Source: Bacteroidales bacterium
GTDB taxonomy: Bacteria; Bacteroidota; Bacteroidia; Bacteroidales; ML635J-15
Direction of reading: 5' to 3'
Length of the DNA stretch: 48,991 bases
NCBI GenBank assembly: GCA_028702675.1
Contig: JAQVOJ010000009.1
Span: forward strand, 1-48,991
Positions within the stretch are counted from its first letter, which is position 1; every line of letters begins with the position of its first letter. A program made the position numbers and the translations under genes. Under the pieces are notes generated by a model. It was not told the origin of the DNA. It did no database searches and worked only from the letters and a program-made list of their open reading frames with translations. Below are positions 37,533 through 45,739 of the stretch, in pieces.

Positions 37533-37967
37533 TTAGTTAACACGTATAAACTCACGCACTAAGAAAGCACCATCAGTTAATTCTTCATCGGTTGTTGATA
37601 AATCTACTCTACGTATTTTAAGAATATCATCATTAAAATCGTTAACTATCCACTTCCCGTTAATATCACCATCTCCGCTAAGACTATTACTACCTTCAAT
37701 AATGAGATAAGTTTTTGTGAGTTTTTTATCTATTGTGTACGAACAATTATCTGTTTGTGTGGTAGAAGTATTCGTGTCAATGCGTTCTCTCACAATTTTG
37801 CCATCATCAGTAATTGTCCAATACACTTTTAGAGATGTACTAGTATTCATTAATTGAGAATCCCATTTACCTACAATAGTATCATCAATTTTTTTACAAC
37901 TTGAGAATAAAAATGTGAAAATTGCTAAAGTTGCGATTAATAAAAGGAGATGTTTATTTGTTTTCAT
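37533..37967 (-). CDS. Small lipocalin-like lipoprotein
   Basis: 144 aa. Lipobox FLFSSC, lipidated Cys24; the mature part begins VGKWDSQLM, typical of Bacteroidota lipocalin-like lipoproteins, followed by beta strands (YWTITDDGKIVRERID, KTYLIIEG, GKWIVNDFNDDILKIRRVD). Function unknown. It lies between hldE-like and radA and has its own promoter (37995-38025). Confidence 0.82.
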   Translation of the reverse strand: MKTNKHLLLLIATLAIFTFLFSSCKKIDDTIVGKWDSQLMNTSTSLKVYWTITDDGKIVRERIDTNTSTTQTDNCSYTIDKKLTKTYLIIEGSNSLSGDGDINGKWIVNDFNDDILKIRRVDLSTTDEELTDGAFLVREFIRVN

Positions 37968-37994
37968 TTTAATCTAGTTTATAATGCTAAGATA

Positions 37995-38025
37995 CAAATA
38001 TATAGAATAATTATTTAGAACTCAA
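37995..38025 (-). promoter_or_regulatory. Promoter for lipoprotein-radA
   Basis: On the minus strand TTG (38025-38023), 20-bp spacer, TATATTTG (38002-37995): an exact match to the Bacteroidota consensus. It overlaps the 3' end of the hldE-like gene (stop at 38015) and predicts a start near 37988, about 20 nt before the lipoprotein ATG. This shows radA can be expressed separately from panCD-hldE. Confidence 0.8.
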
Positions 38026-38506
38026 ATAATTTATTTAATATTTTTGAAGTAGAGTATCCTTTTACAAATGGAATTGTAAGAACTCTACCGCCATTATTTG
38101 TTACTTCGCTGTACCCTACAATGCTTTCAGTTTTGTAATCACCACCTTTTATAAGAAAATCAGGTAATACAATATTAATTAAATTGATTGGAGTTTCTTC
38201 ATTAAAAATACAAATTGCATCAACACATTCGAGGGCAGCTAAGCACAATGCTCTTGATTTTTGATCAGATATTGGTCTATCTTTACCTTTAAGTTTTTTT
38301 ACGCTACTATCCGAATTTAAGCCGATAATTAATTTTGTTCCAAAATCGGCAGCTTTAAATAAGTATGTAATATGTCCGAAATGTAAAATATCGAAGCACC
38401 CGTTGGTAAAAACTATTTTTTGTTTACTATCCTTCCAATCTTTTACGAGAGAATGTAAAGAATTTTGAGTTACAATTTTACTATTAATTCTCTCTAGTGA
38501 ATTCAT
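38015..38506 (-). CDS. RfaE2/HldE adenylyltransferase-domain protein
   Basis: 163 aa; stand-alone nucleotidyltransferase domain. VFTNGCFDILHFGHITYL carries the HxGH motif (HFGH), then LIIGLNSDSSVKKLKGKDRPISDQKSRALCLAALECVDA as in D-glycero-beta-D-manno-heptose 1-phosphate adenylyltransferases. It activates heptose for LPS inner core or S-layer glycan. The kinase half of HldE is absent here and presumably encoded elsewhere. Its ATG directly follows the panD stop. Confidence 0.92.
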   Translation of the reverse strand: MNSLERINSKIVTQNSLHSLVKDWKDSKQKIVFTNGCFDILHFGHITYLFKAADFGTKLIIGLNSDSSVKKLKGKDRPISDQKSRALCLAALECVDAICIFNEETPINLINIVLPDFLIKGGDYKTESIVGYSEVTNNGGRVLTIPFVKGYSTSKILNKLFEF

Positions 38507-38857
38507 TTATATCAATCGATTTGTAAGAGTATCTGGAAAAATAAATTTTGGTTCAAAACTTTTTGCTTCTTCAAAATCCATACTGGCATAAGAAATAATT
38601 ATAACAACATCTCCGACTGCAACTTTTCGGGCAGCTGGACCGTTTAAACAAATGACACCGGAACCAGGTTTACCTTTAATAACGTAAGTTTCAAGTCTTT
38701 CCCCATTATTGATGTTTACTACCTGCACTTTTTCGTGTTCTATAATATTAGCAGCTTTCATTAAATCTTCATCAATTGTGATACTGCCAACATATTGCAA
38801 ATTAGCTTCGGTTACCGAAACTTTGTGAATTTTTGATTTTACTATCTCAATATTCAT
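38507..38857 (-). CDS. panD: Aspartate 1-decarboxylase
   Basis: 116 aa, usual size. The self-cleavage site Gly24-Ser25 (YVGSITID) that yields the pyruvoyl cofactor is at the standard position. [14 protein letters not shown] and [22 protein letters not shown] follow. Makes beta-alanine for pantothenate. Follows panC by 39 bp, same strand: panC-panD pathway pair. Confidence 0.96.
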   Translation of the reverse strand: MNIEIVKSKIHKVSVTEANLQYVGSITIDEDLMKAANIIEHEKVQVVNINNGERLETYVIKGKPGSGVICLNGPAARKVAVGDVVIIISYASMDFEEAKSFEPKFIFPDTLTNRLI

Positions 38858-38896
38858 ATCTTTAAAAAATATTTCGCTGCAAAGTTAATTATATTT

Positions 38897-39745
38897 TTAT
38901 TCACTATCTAAAAGTATATTATCAATTAATCTTACTTTTCCACAATAAACCGCAGTTAATAAGATTTTGTTTAAAGCTTTTTGCTTACTACTACATGGCT
39001 TTAAGGTATCGGGATCACATATTTCAACATATTCGCATGATAAAAAATTATTTTGTTCTATTTTATTTTGAACAAAATTTTTCACAATATTTACTTGATT
39101 ATTTCTATAGATTTTTTTTGCTTCAAACAAGGCTTCTGATATCACTTTAGTATTATCTCGTTCGGTACTGGAGAGTCTTGTATTTCTGGAGCTAAGTGCT
39201 AATCCATCAGGCTCTCTAATTATTTCGCAGGGGACAATTTCAATATTAAAATCGAAATAGTCAATCATTTTTTTTATAATAAGTAATTGTTGGTAATCCT
39301 TTTTTCCGAAGTAAGCTCTATTGGGGCTTACTATTTTAAATAAGCGATATACTACATCTACTACACCTTGAAAATGTCCTTTTCTGAATTTACCCTCTAA
39401 AACAGTATCAAGTCCATCTAAGTTGACTTCAATACTACTGCTATCTTGATAAACTTGTTCGTATGAAGGTACGAAAACAATCGAACATCCGGATTTTTTA
39501 AGGATTTCTATATCTTTATTAAGTGTACGCGGATATTTTTCAAAATCCTCGCTTTGATTAAACTGCTTAGGATTTATAAATATACTTACGATAGTAATAT
39601 TATTTTGTTTTAAAGATTTTTCAACCAAAGAAATATGTCCTTGGTGTAAAGCTCCCATTGTTGGGACAAAACCAATAGATTTTGAAACAGCTTTTGCTTC
39701 TTCAACAATTCTTAAAATATCTTCTCTATTAGTACAAACAATCAT
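38897..39745 (-). CDS. panC: Pantoate-beta-alanine ligase (pantothenate synthetase)
   Basis: 282 aa. FVPTMGALHQGHISLV (HxGH-type ATP site), FINPKQFNQSEDFEKYPR, and GKKDYQQLLIIKKM and GLALSSRNTRLS motifs. Condenses pantoate with beta-alanine in coenzyme A synthesis. Upstream on the minus strand is TACATTTG (39772-39765), a possible -7 box, without an obvious TTG at the right distance. First gene of panC-panD-hldE-lipoprotein-radA. Confidence 0.96.
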   Translation of the reverse strand: MIVCTNREDILRIVEEAKAVSKSIGFVPTMGALHQGHISLVEKSLKQNNITIVSIFINPKQFNQSEDFEKYPRTLNKDIEILKKSGCSIVFVPSYEQVYQDSSSIEVNLDGLDTVLEGKFRKGHFQGVVDVVYRLFKIVSPNRAYFGKKDYQQLLIIKKMIDYFDFNIEIVPCEIIREPDGLALSSRNTRLSSTERDNTKVISEALFEAKKIYRNNQVNIVKNFVQNKIEQNNFLSCEYVEICDPDTLKPCSSKQKALNKILLTAVYCGKVRLIDNILLDSE

Positions 39746-39864
39746 TTTTTTATAATTAAGATTGCAAATGTAGAATTTTCTTTAATAAGAAATTAAGATA
39801 TAAGTCAGGCTTAAAATAATTACTAAATTTTCCCTCAAAAACAGAAGTTCTATTCAACTCACTA

Positions 39865-40800
39865 TCATGACTTTATCTTATAAAAAACCCCTCTTTCTTG
39901 TAAAGAAGTTTCTACTCTATTTTCGCTTTCTAAAACATCAAGGTATTTATTAATTTCGCTTACATGTAATCCTAAAATTTCAATTATATCATCAATTGTA
40001 CAAGGTCTTCTTGATATTGTTTCGATAATTGCGTTTTCGATGTCCTCTCTAAATGATTTGATTTTTTTTCGTTGCGCCATTGCAGCTATAATATTTATAT
40101 TATCGATATTTAACAACTTTGCAATATGTTCCAGTTCTTGTCTTGTAGCTCCTCTGAGATTAGATACTGTGCCGGGTCTATCAAGAGTGTTTAATTGTAT
40201 CGAATCAGGGTTTATTTGTAATATTATTTCGCGAAGTTTTGCAATTTCATTTTTATTATCATTATATCCGGGAAGAATAAATACTTCTAACCAAATTTTC
40301 CCTTTAAATTCTTTGCTAAAATCAATTAATCCTTGAATACAATCTTTGATTTTTAATGATTTTTCGGGTCGGTTAATTTTATTAAAGACATCTTGACTAA
40401 CAGCATCAAGAGATGGTAAAACCAAATCAGCATTAATTATCTCTTTTCTAACATCAGTATTAAACAATAATGTTCCGTTTGTAAGTACTGCTATAGGGAT
40501 ATTTGGTTTAAGAGCTTTAATAAAATCAAGTACTTTACCAATCTTGCAATTTAATGTTGGTTCTCCTGAACCTGAAAAAGTTATAAAATCAGGATCTTGA
40601 TTTTTATCGAAATAATCTTCAAGTTCCTTTTTAACATTTTCGAATTTTATATATTCTTTTCGTTCTGATGTTAATAAACTTGTTTTACCAACTTCGCAAT
40701 ACACACAATCAAGGGAACAAACTTTACGAGGGACTAGATCTACACCTAACGACATTCCTAACCTTCGTGAAGGCACAGGTCCAAACAGATATTTATACAT
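39865..40800 (-). CDS. Radical SAM protein (COG0731-type) with C-terminal winged helix
   Basis: 311 aa. FGPVPSRRLGMSLGVDLVP precedes the CxxxCxxC iron-sulfur motif (CSLDCVYC). FSGSGEPTLN is the SAM-binding GGE-like segment. A C-terminal helical domain (about 250-311, RRPCTIDDIIEILGLHVSEINKYLDVLE) looks like a winged helix. The substrate is unknown. The family is widespread in anaerobes and some archaea. Located alone between panC and the SprB-repeat gene. Confidence 0.88.
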   Translation of the reverse strand: MYKYLFGPVPSRRLGMSLGVDLVPRKVCSLDCVYCEVGKTSLLTSERKEYIKFENVKKELEDYFDKNQDPDFITFSGSGEPTLNCKIGKVLDFIKALKPNIPIAVLTNGTLLFNTDVRKEIINADLVLPSLDAVSQDVFNKINRPEKSLKIKDCIQGLIDFSKEFKGKIWLEVFILPGYNDNKNEIAKLREIILQINPDSIQLNTLDRPGTVSNLRGATRQELEHIAKLLNIDNINIIAAMAQRKKIKSFREDIENAIIETISRRPCTIDDIIEILGLHVSEINKYLDVLESENRVETSLQERGVFYKIKS

Positions 40801-40850
40801 TCTTTATTTCAGTTTTACTAAATAATAATTTACAAAGTTATAAAACTGTA

Positions 40851-42680
40851 TTAATAAACTACTGTAATATTACCAATTCTTGGCTCGTCGCCATTGTAGA
40901 GATTTATAACATAAATATATGTACCTGTTGGCACAGGGTTTTGTTCATATGTACCATCCCATTCTGTTGAAGGATCACCAACCCATAATATTTGCCCCCA
41001 TCGGTTAAAAATTTGTATTTGAGCACCCGGATACATGTGAATATTTTCAATTTGCCATGTATCGTTCACACCATCTCCGTTTGGAGTAAAAGCGTTTGGT
41101 ATTGTTAAACATTCTACTTGAATATCAATAAGCACAACAGGACCAATAGTTAACTCACACCCTCGATAATCTACAATATTAAACTCATATTCACCTTCGT
41201 ATAGTCCATCTAAATACACATGATAAGCATCTACAATACCAGGATTTGAGTAATAAGGAGCAGTGCCACCTTCCAAAATAATATCTATTGAACCATCCCA
41301 ATTGCCGATACACGAAGGTCTATCAAAAACGAATGTTCCTGTTAGTGGTTCAGGTTGGAGCATATTAACCAGAGTATCAAAAGAACAAGAATTTCTATCT
41401 GTAACATTTAAGGAATATACACCTTCGGGAATATTGACAATAGTTTGATCATTAAAAGTATAGCCTAAATAAGTCCAAATATATTCATAAGGATTAGTTC
41501 CTCCGCTAACATTCGCCTGTATGGCACCAGTTTCACCATAGCAATTAATACTGTCGATTTCAAATTGCACATTTAACTTATCTGGCTGCATAATAATTGC
41601 CTCACCAACAACTGTACACTCTCTGGTATCAGTAACGCTTACAGGGTAACTTCCTGCTACGAGATTAGATATTGTAGTATTGGTTTCTCCAGTAACCCAA
41701 TCATAAGTATAAGGAGGATATCCACCTCCTGCTAATACTGAAGCACTACCATTACTGTCCGCATAACATAAAACATCATTTGTAATAAAATGTAGTACTA
41801 TTTGAGGTGGTTCATCAATATAATATGAATTAACGCCATAACAACCCCAAGAATCAGTTACCGATAGAGTATAATTTCCTGCTCCTACATTAGTAATTGC
41901 CGACTGATTTGTTCCATTCGACCAATTATACTCAAATTCAGGCACTCCATTATTTACATGACTTAACAAAGCAGCATCAGTATAAGAATGGCAAGATACA
42001 GGCTCTTGAAGTGTAAATGAAATATTTAGATTTCCAATTGGTTGAACATTAGCAGAAACAAATGCAGAACAACCATTAATATCAGTAACAGTTACGGTAT
42101 ATTCTTCAACAATTAAACCAGTAGCAGTTTGATTTTGACTACCATTTGACCATAAATATGAATAACCAGGCGTAGCACCTGTTGGATGAGCCGTTGCTGA
42201 ACCTAAACTTGAGCCACAAATAACATCTACGGTACTAATATTCACATCTAAAGATAACGGCTCACTTAAAATAATATCTCGAACTATGCTGCAGCCGTTT
42301 ATGTCGGTAATTGTAACATAATATGTTCCGGCTCCGAGATTTGTTGCTTCTTGTGTTGTTTGGTTACCGGTTGAGGCATCCCATAAATATGTGTATGGTG
42401 GTGTGCCATCTGTTGGAATAGCTTCTGCTGAACCATCGGTAAATCCGTTGCAACTTACATCTTGTCCGTTGTAATTGCTGGTTACTGTGGTGGTAGCATC
42501 TAATTGTGGGGGTTCTACCAAACTTACGTCTCGGACTATGCTACAGCCGTTTATGTCGGTAATTGTTACATAGTAAGTTCCGGCTCCTAAGTTTGTGGCT
42601 TCTGCGGTTGTTTGGTTACCGGTTGAGGCATCCCATAAATATGTGTATGGTGGTGTGCCATCTGTTGGAATAGGTAACAT
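40851..42680 (-). pseudogene. 5'-truncated SprB-repeat T9SS protein
   Basis: About 609 codons of a SprB-repeat protein, with about seven repeats (GGxxPYxYxW ... AGxYxVTVTDxxGC). The last 85 residues form a gliding-motility-associated C-terminal sorting domain (FTPNGDGVNDTWQIENI, FNRWGQILW, EWDGTYEQNPVPTGTYIY). The N-terminus is missing: homology to the repeat unit ends at about 42674, the only ATG (42680) lies in unrelated sequence, and there is no signal peptide. The break lies next to a REP/RAYT element (42714-43487), and the frame runs through it for another 20 or so codons. Either a real disruption or an assembly junction inside a repeat array. Exported surface protein in its intact form. 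Confidence 0.85.
42301..42674 (-). repeat. Near-identical 252-bp SprB repeat units
   Basis: Sequence starting ATGTCGGTAATTGT recurs exactly 252 bp apart (42301 and 42553), with few changes across the unit (84 codons; encodes IPTDGTPPYTYLWDAS in both). The second unit is cut off at 42674. High DNA identity between units points to recent expansion or homogenisation, and is a classic cause of assembly collapse. Confidence 0.85.
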
Positions 42681-42713
42681 ATTCCCAAAAATCTTAATTC
42701 TCCAAAACTTTTC

Positions 42714-42743
42714 CCCCGCTACCGCACGACGTGTCGTGTGGTT
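42714..42743 (+). repeat. REP-like hairpin, left end of RAYT element
   Basis: Contains CCGCACGACGTGTCGTGTGG, a 9-bp near-perfect palindrome preceded by CCCCGCTA. The whole motif recurs inverted at 43457-43487 with one substitution and one 1-nt insertion. Confidence 0.85.
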
Positions 42744-42834
42744 AAATAAAATCTACCTTATAGAAAGTTTTAAAATAACATTTGTATCTTTAATAATTAA
42801 ATAGAGTTTATATATCTTCTTTATAAGTCGAAAT

Positions 42835-43395
42835 ATGCGTATGAGTCGAAGTTACAAGTTTCATAATAGTGATGGTTTCTATTTTACAAGTTTTGCTGTT
42901 GTAGATTGGCTAGATGTTTTTACAAGAAACGAATACAATGATATTTTTATCGATAGTTTGCATTATTGTTAGAAAGAAAAAGGTATGGAAATTTTTGCAT
43001 GGTGCATAATGACAAATCATATTCATTTGATATTCAGAGTTACATCAGGTTTTAAGCCACAAAACGTTTTGGGAGATCTTAAAAAGTTTACAAGTAAAGC
43101 TATAGTCAAAGCAATTGAAGAAAACCCAAGGGAGAGTAGAAAAGAGATGTTTTTGGCTAAATTCAAAGACGCTGCATCAAAATCATCGAATGTAAATAAA
43201 TATCAATTCTGGCAACACGATAATCACCCGATTGAGCTTTGGAGTGCAAAAGTTACTCAAGAAAAAATAAAATATGTGCATTACAATCCTGTCGAAGCAG
43301 GTTTGGTTTATCGCCCGGAGGATTACGTTTACAGCAGTGCCAGAGATTATAGCGGTGAAAAAGGATTGGTTAATCAAGTAATAGTTGTTTTGTAA
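42835..43395 (+). pseudogene. REP-associated tyrosine transposase (RAYT), nonsense-mutated
   Basis: Read through one TAG at 42970-42972, the frame encodes about 186 aa of an IS200-like Y1 transposase of the RAYT type. It starts MSRSYKFHNSDGFYFTSFAVVDW (from Met3) and has an HUH motif in MTNHIHLIF. Further along are GDLKKFTSKAIVKAIEENP and QFWQHDNHPIELWS, and VHYNPVEAGLVYRPEDYVYSSARDY carries candidate catalytic Tyr residues. The stop at codon 46 sits where homologues have Gln (YCQKEKG-like), a CAG-to-TAG change. The remainder is intact, so the inactivation is recent. RAYTs mobilise or maintain the REP hairpins that flank them here. The 5' part alone lacks the HUH motif. An internal restart at 42985 would also begin just before it, but would lose the first strand. 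Confidence 0.88.
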
Positions 43396-43456
43396 TGATA
43401 CTAAATAATAATGCACAAAAGAATTGTGAATCTGGCTTGCATCCTTTGGGCTGCAA

Positions 43457-43487
43457 AACCACACGACACAGTCGTGCGGCAGCGGGG
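43457..43487 (-). repeat. REP-like hairpin, right end of RAYT element
   Basis: Inverted copy of 42714-42743 (ACCACACGAC then GTCGTGCGGCAGCGGGG). Together they delimit a RAYT unit of about 774 bp. Confidence 0.85.
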
Positions 43488-43763
43488 TATCAAGGTAATT
43501 AAAGTTTCATTTTCGAAAACATCCTGCTTAAATTCAATTTTATAATCTGCCTTTGCACGAAATCCGTAATTTCTATGCTTTATTATTTTTGCTTCTCTCT
43601 TATGGTCGAGATCTATTCCTTGAACCTTTAATTCAACAGCTTGAATCTTCTTAACCAGGTCAATTAAATCTGGAATTTCATTTTTATTTCCTATGAAAAA
43701 CTCATTATCTAATATTTCCTTAAATACATCTACATCAATACTCCTGTGCGCTTCTATACTCAT
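43488..43763 (-). pseudogene. Fragment of an unknown protein gene, 3' end replaced by REP sequence
   Basis: The frame begins ATG at 43763 (MSIEAHRSIDVDVFKEILDN) and reads about 90 plausible residues (KIQAVELKVQGIDLDHKREAKIIKHRNYG) up to 43488. Beyond that it runs into the REP hairpin and the end of the RAYT unit, giving a meaningless tail and stopping at 43401. The family is not recognised. A 23-codon open stretch directly upstream (43832-43761, ending TTATGA and overlapping the ATG by 4 bp) suggests that it was the second gene of a pair. The true 3' end is missing, mirroring the missing 5' end of the SprB gene. Confidence 0.55.
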
Positions 43764-43994
43764 AATGTCCTATCAATCAATTGATTTAGCTTCTCAAATT
43801 TCCATTTATACAAAACTACTCCATATAGCATTATATTGCTTTAGTTGTTGATAAATTGTATAGTCGTGTAAGTTCCTGATAATCAGTGTGCAAAATGTTA
43901 AGTTGTTGATAGTCAGGAGGAATATTTTTATTAACAATGTTTGGAAATGTATTCGGTCAGTAGTTATATATAAACTAGTTTTCCTTTTTAATAT
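43764..43994. other. Non-coding stretch with degenerate repeats
   Basis: It has AGTTGTTGATA twice (near 43845 and 43892) and an imperfect inverted pair TCCTGATAATCA / TGATAGTCAGGA about 20 bp apart (43876-43920). The only coding trace is the 23-codon open stretch at 43832-43761 before the 43488-43763 fragment. Looks like accessory debris between mobile elements. Confidence 0.35.
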
Positions 43995-44187
43995 TTAGCT
44001 TAATTTCCCAAAAGCATTATAATTAAGCCTTGTTGCTAGTTCTCTATATACATTTTCAAGTTCAATCTCATCTTGAAATTCAGATGAATCCATAATAATA
44101 GGGCCTATTTTAAAAAATCCTAATTCCCCATTTTCACCAGATATATAATTTAAAGTCGCCATGTATATGGATAAATACAGCTCATTA
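43995..44187 (-). pseudogene. C-terminal gene fragment cut by IS4 insertion
   Basis: Open frame on the minus strand from the IS edge (44187) to TAA at 43995, ending ELATRLNYNAFGKLS; a Met at 44162 begins MATLNYISGENGELGFFKIG. The frame continues into the other IS flank (45490 onward) for about eight codons (TNYLQKYN) once the 9-bp duplication is merged, then meets a stop. So the gene was short or already broken before the insertion. Family not recognised. Confidence 0.4.
44179..44187. repeat. Target-site duplication, left of IS4 element
   Basis: AGCTCATTA immediately outside the left inverted repeat; exact direct copy at 45490-45498. Confidence 0.9.
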
Positions 44188-44259
44188 CACTAGTGTCCAC
44201 TAAAAATCAACTACGATCCTCTGAAATGCTTAATAACAAATGGGTGTAGCGATTTATTA

Positions 44260-44288
44260 TTGCGTGTACATTTGAATTTATATTTTTG
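44260..44288 (+). promoter_or_regulatory. Promoter of the IS4 transposase
   Basis: TTG at 44260-44262, 18-bp spacer, TATTTTTG at 44281-44288; fits the Bacteroidota consensus. Start predicted near 44295, leaving a leader of about 20 nt before the ATG at 44314. Confidence 0.7.
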
Positions 44289-44313
44289 CTAAGATATAAA
44301 CAAATAAGCAAAA

Positions 44314-45477
44314 ATGAATCAAGGTCGATATGTTTTTTCTCAATTAGTTGATTTGTTACCAAAACGAGTATTTGACAATTTTGTAACCCAATACGATGGA
44401 GATAAGTACGTAAAGCATTTTACATGCTGGAATCAAATGTTAGTGATGATGTTTGGTCAACTAACAAATAGGGACAGTTTGAGAGATTTGATTATTACTG
44501 TTGAAGCTCATTCGAGTAAGAACTATCACTTAGGCTTCAGCAAAAAGGTCACTAGGAGCAATCTTTCCAAAGCTAATGAGAAAAGAGATTATAGGATATT
44601 TGAAGATTTTGCTTATTACTTAATTGATGTTGCAAGACGAAAGCGTAATAATATTGATTTTGAAATAAATGGCAATGTTTACGCATTTGATTCGACAACT
44701 ATTGATTTATGCCTTTCAGTTTTTTGGTGGGCAAAATTTAGAAAGCATAAGGCTGGAATAAAAATAAACACGCTATTTGATATTAAAACACAAATTCCTA
44801 GCTACCTCAATATCTGTAATGCAGCAAAACATGATGTTAATGCAATGGATAATATTCCCTACGAGGCTGGAGCATATTATGTTTTTGACAGAGCGTACTT
44901 GGATTTCACCAGACTTAATCGAATTACACAACTTGAATCATACTTTGTTATCCGTTCAAAGAAAAACATAAAGTTTACGGTAACATTTTCCAATAATGTT
45001 AATTGTGACTCTAGTATACAAGCAGATCAAGTCGGATTTTTATTTGGATCAATAACTTCTTCTGAGTATCCTCATAAAATCAGAAAAATAATCTACTTTG
45101 ACAAAGAAAAAAAAGCATTTTATTCTTACTTTACAAATAACTTCGACCTTACGCCAGAGCAGATAGCTATGCTCTACAAGAATAGATGGCAGATTGAATT
45201 ATTCTTTAAATGGATGAAGCAACATCTTAAAATAAAATCATTTTGGGGTGAAACAGAAAATGCAGTCAAGGTACAGATTTACACAGCGATTATAACATAT
45301 TGCCTTGTCGCAATTGCTGCTCATGATTTAAATATTGACAGATCCTTATATGAAATCCTACAAATTATTGGAGTGTCAGTCTTTGATAAAACTCAAATTA
45401 TAGAGTTATTAGGCAAAACTGAAATAATACAATGTAAAAATCAAAAGTATAATCAATTAAAACTTAATTTTTTTTAG
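44314..45477 (+). CDS. IS4-family DDE transposase
   Basis: 387 aa. N-terminal DUF4372-like DNA-binding region (FSQLVDLLPKRVFDNFV, HFTCWNQMLVMMFGQLTNRDSLRDL). RNase-H-like catalytic core: Asp126 in YAFDSTTID, Asp192 in VFDRAYLD, Glu295 in the YREK signature (Tyr288-x2-Arg291-x3-Glu295-x6-Lys302). All catalytic residues are present and the frame is intact, so it is likely active. Stop codon lies inside the right inverted repeat. Confidence 0.96.
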   Translation: MNQGRYVFSQLVDLLPKRVFDNFVTQYDGDKYVKHFTCWNQMLVMMFGQLTNRDSLRDLIITVEAHSSKNYHLGFSKKVTRSNLSKANEKRDYRIFEDFAYYLIDVARRKRNNIDFEINGNVYAFDSTTIDLCLSVFWWAKFRKHKAGIKINTLFDIKTQIPSYLNICNAAKHDVNAMDNIPYEAGAYYVFDRAYLDFTRLNRITQLESYFVIRSKKNIKFTVTFSNNVNCDSSIQADQVGFLFGSITSSEYPHKIRKIIYFDKEKKAFYSYFTNNFDLTPEQIAMLYKNRWQIELFFKWMKQHLKIKSFWGETENAVKVQIYTAIITYCLVAIAAHDLNIDRSLYEILQIIGVSVFDKTQIIELLGKTEIIQCKNQKYNQLKLNFF

Positions 45478-45489
45478 TGGACACTAGTG

Positions 45490-45498
45490 AGCTCATTA
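45490..45498. repeat. Target-site duplication, right of IS4 element
   Basis: AGCTCATTA, exact copy of 44179-44187. Confidence 0.9.
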
Positions 45499-45670
45499 TA
45501 TTTTTGCAAGTAATTCGTCTCTTATTGGGAGCAACCATGTATAAACAGTTCGTGGAGTCGTTTCTTAGTAGTCTGCAAGTTGTTAAGTCTTTTTACAAGT
45601 TTTCGTTATATTATAACATAAAGAACCTTCGTATATATAACTTGTACGTTAATTAGTTAATAATATATAT

Positions 45671-45694
45671 CCCCGTCAGTTCTAACTGTCGGGG
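45671..45694 (-). terminator. Hairpin downstream of MORN protein gene
   Basis: CCCCGTCAGTT / AACTGTCGGGG, 11-bp arms with one mismatch and a 2-nt loop, 46 bp past the stop of the MORN gene. No strong T-tract follows on the minus strand (ATATATATT), so function as an intrinsic terminator is only likely. Confidence 0.55.
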
Positions 45695-45739
45695 AAGACT
45701 TCTCGATTAGTAACTTGGTGTATTTGTAATATTTAAATG

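Larger units (their letters stand above)
44188..45489 (+). mobile_element. Complete IS4-family insertion sequence (1302 bp)
   Basis: Terminal inverted repeats CACTAGTGTCCACTAAAAA (19 bp, perfect) at 44188-44206 and 45471-45489, flanked by a 9-bp direct duplication AGCTCATTA. One intact transposase gene with its own promoter inside. Perfect ends and duplication show a recent, probably still functional insertion. Confidence 0.95.

Noticed and set aside
42678..42680. ATG as true start of the SprB-repeat protein
   Set aside because: It lies outside the repeat homology, lacks a signal peptide and sits 34 bp from a REP hairpin; the frame stays open upstream, so it is an accidental start in a truncated gene.
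44188..45498. Part of a composite transposon with the RAYT unit
   Set aside because: The two elements have different ends and the IS has its own perfect target duplication, showing independent insertion.
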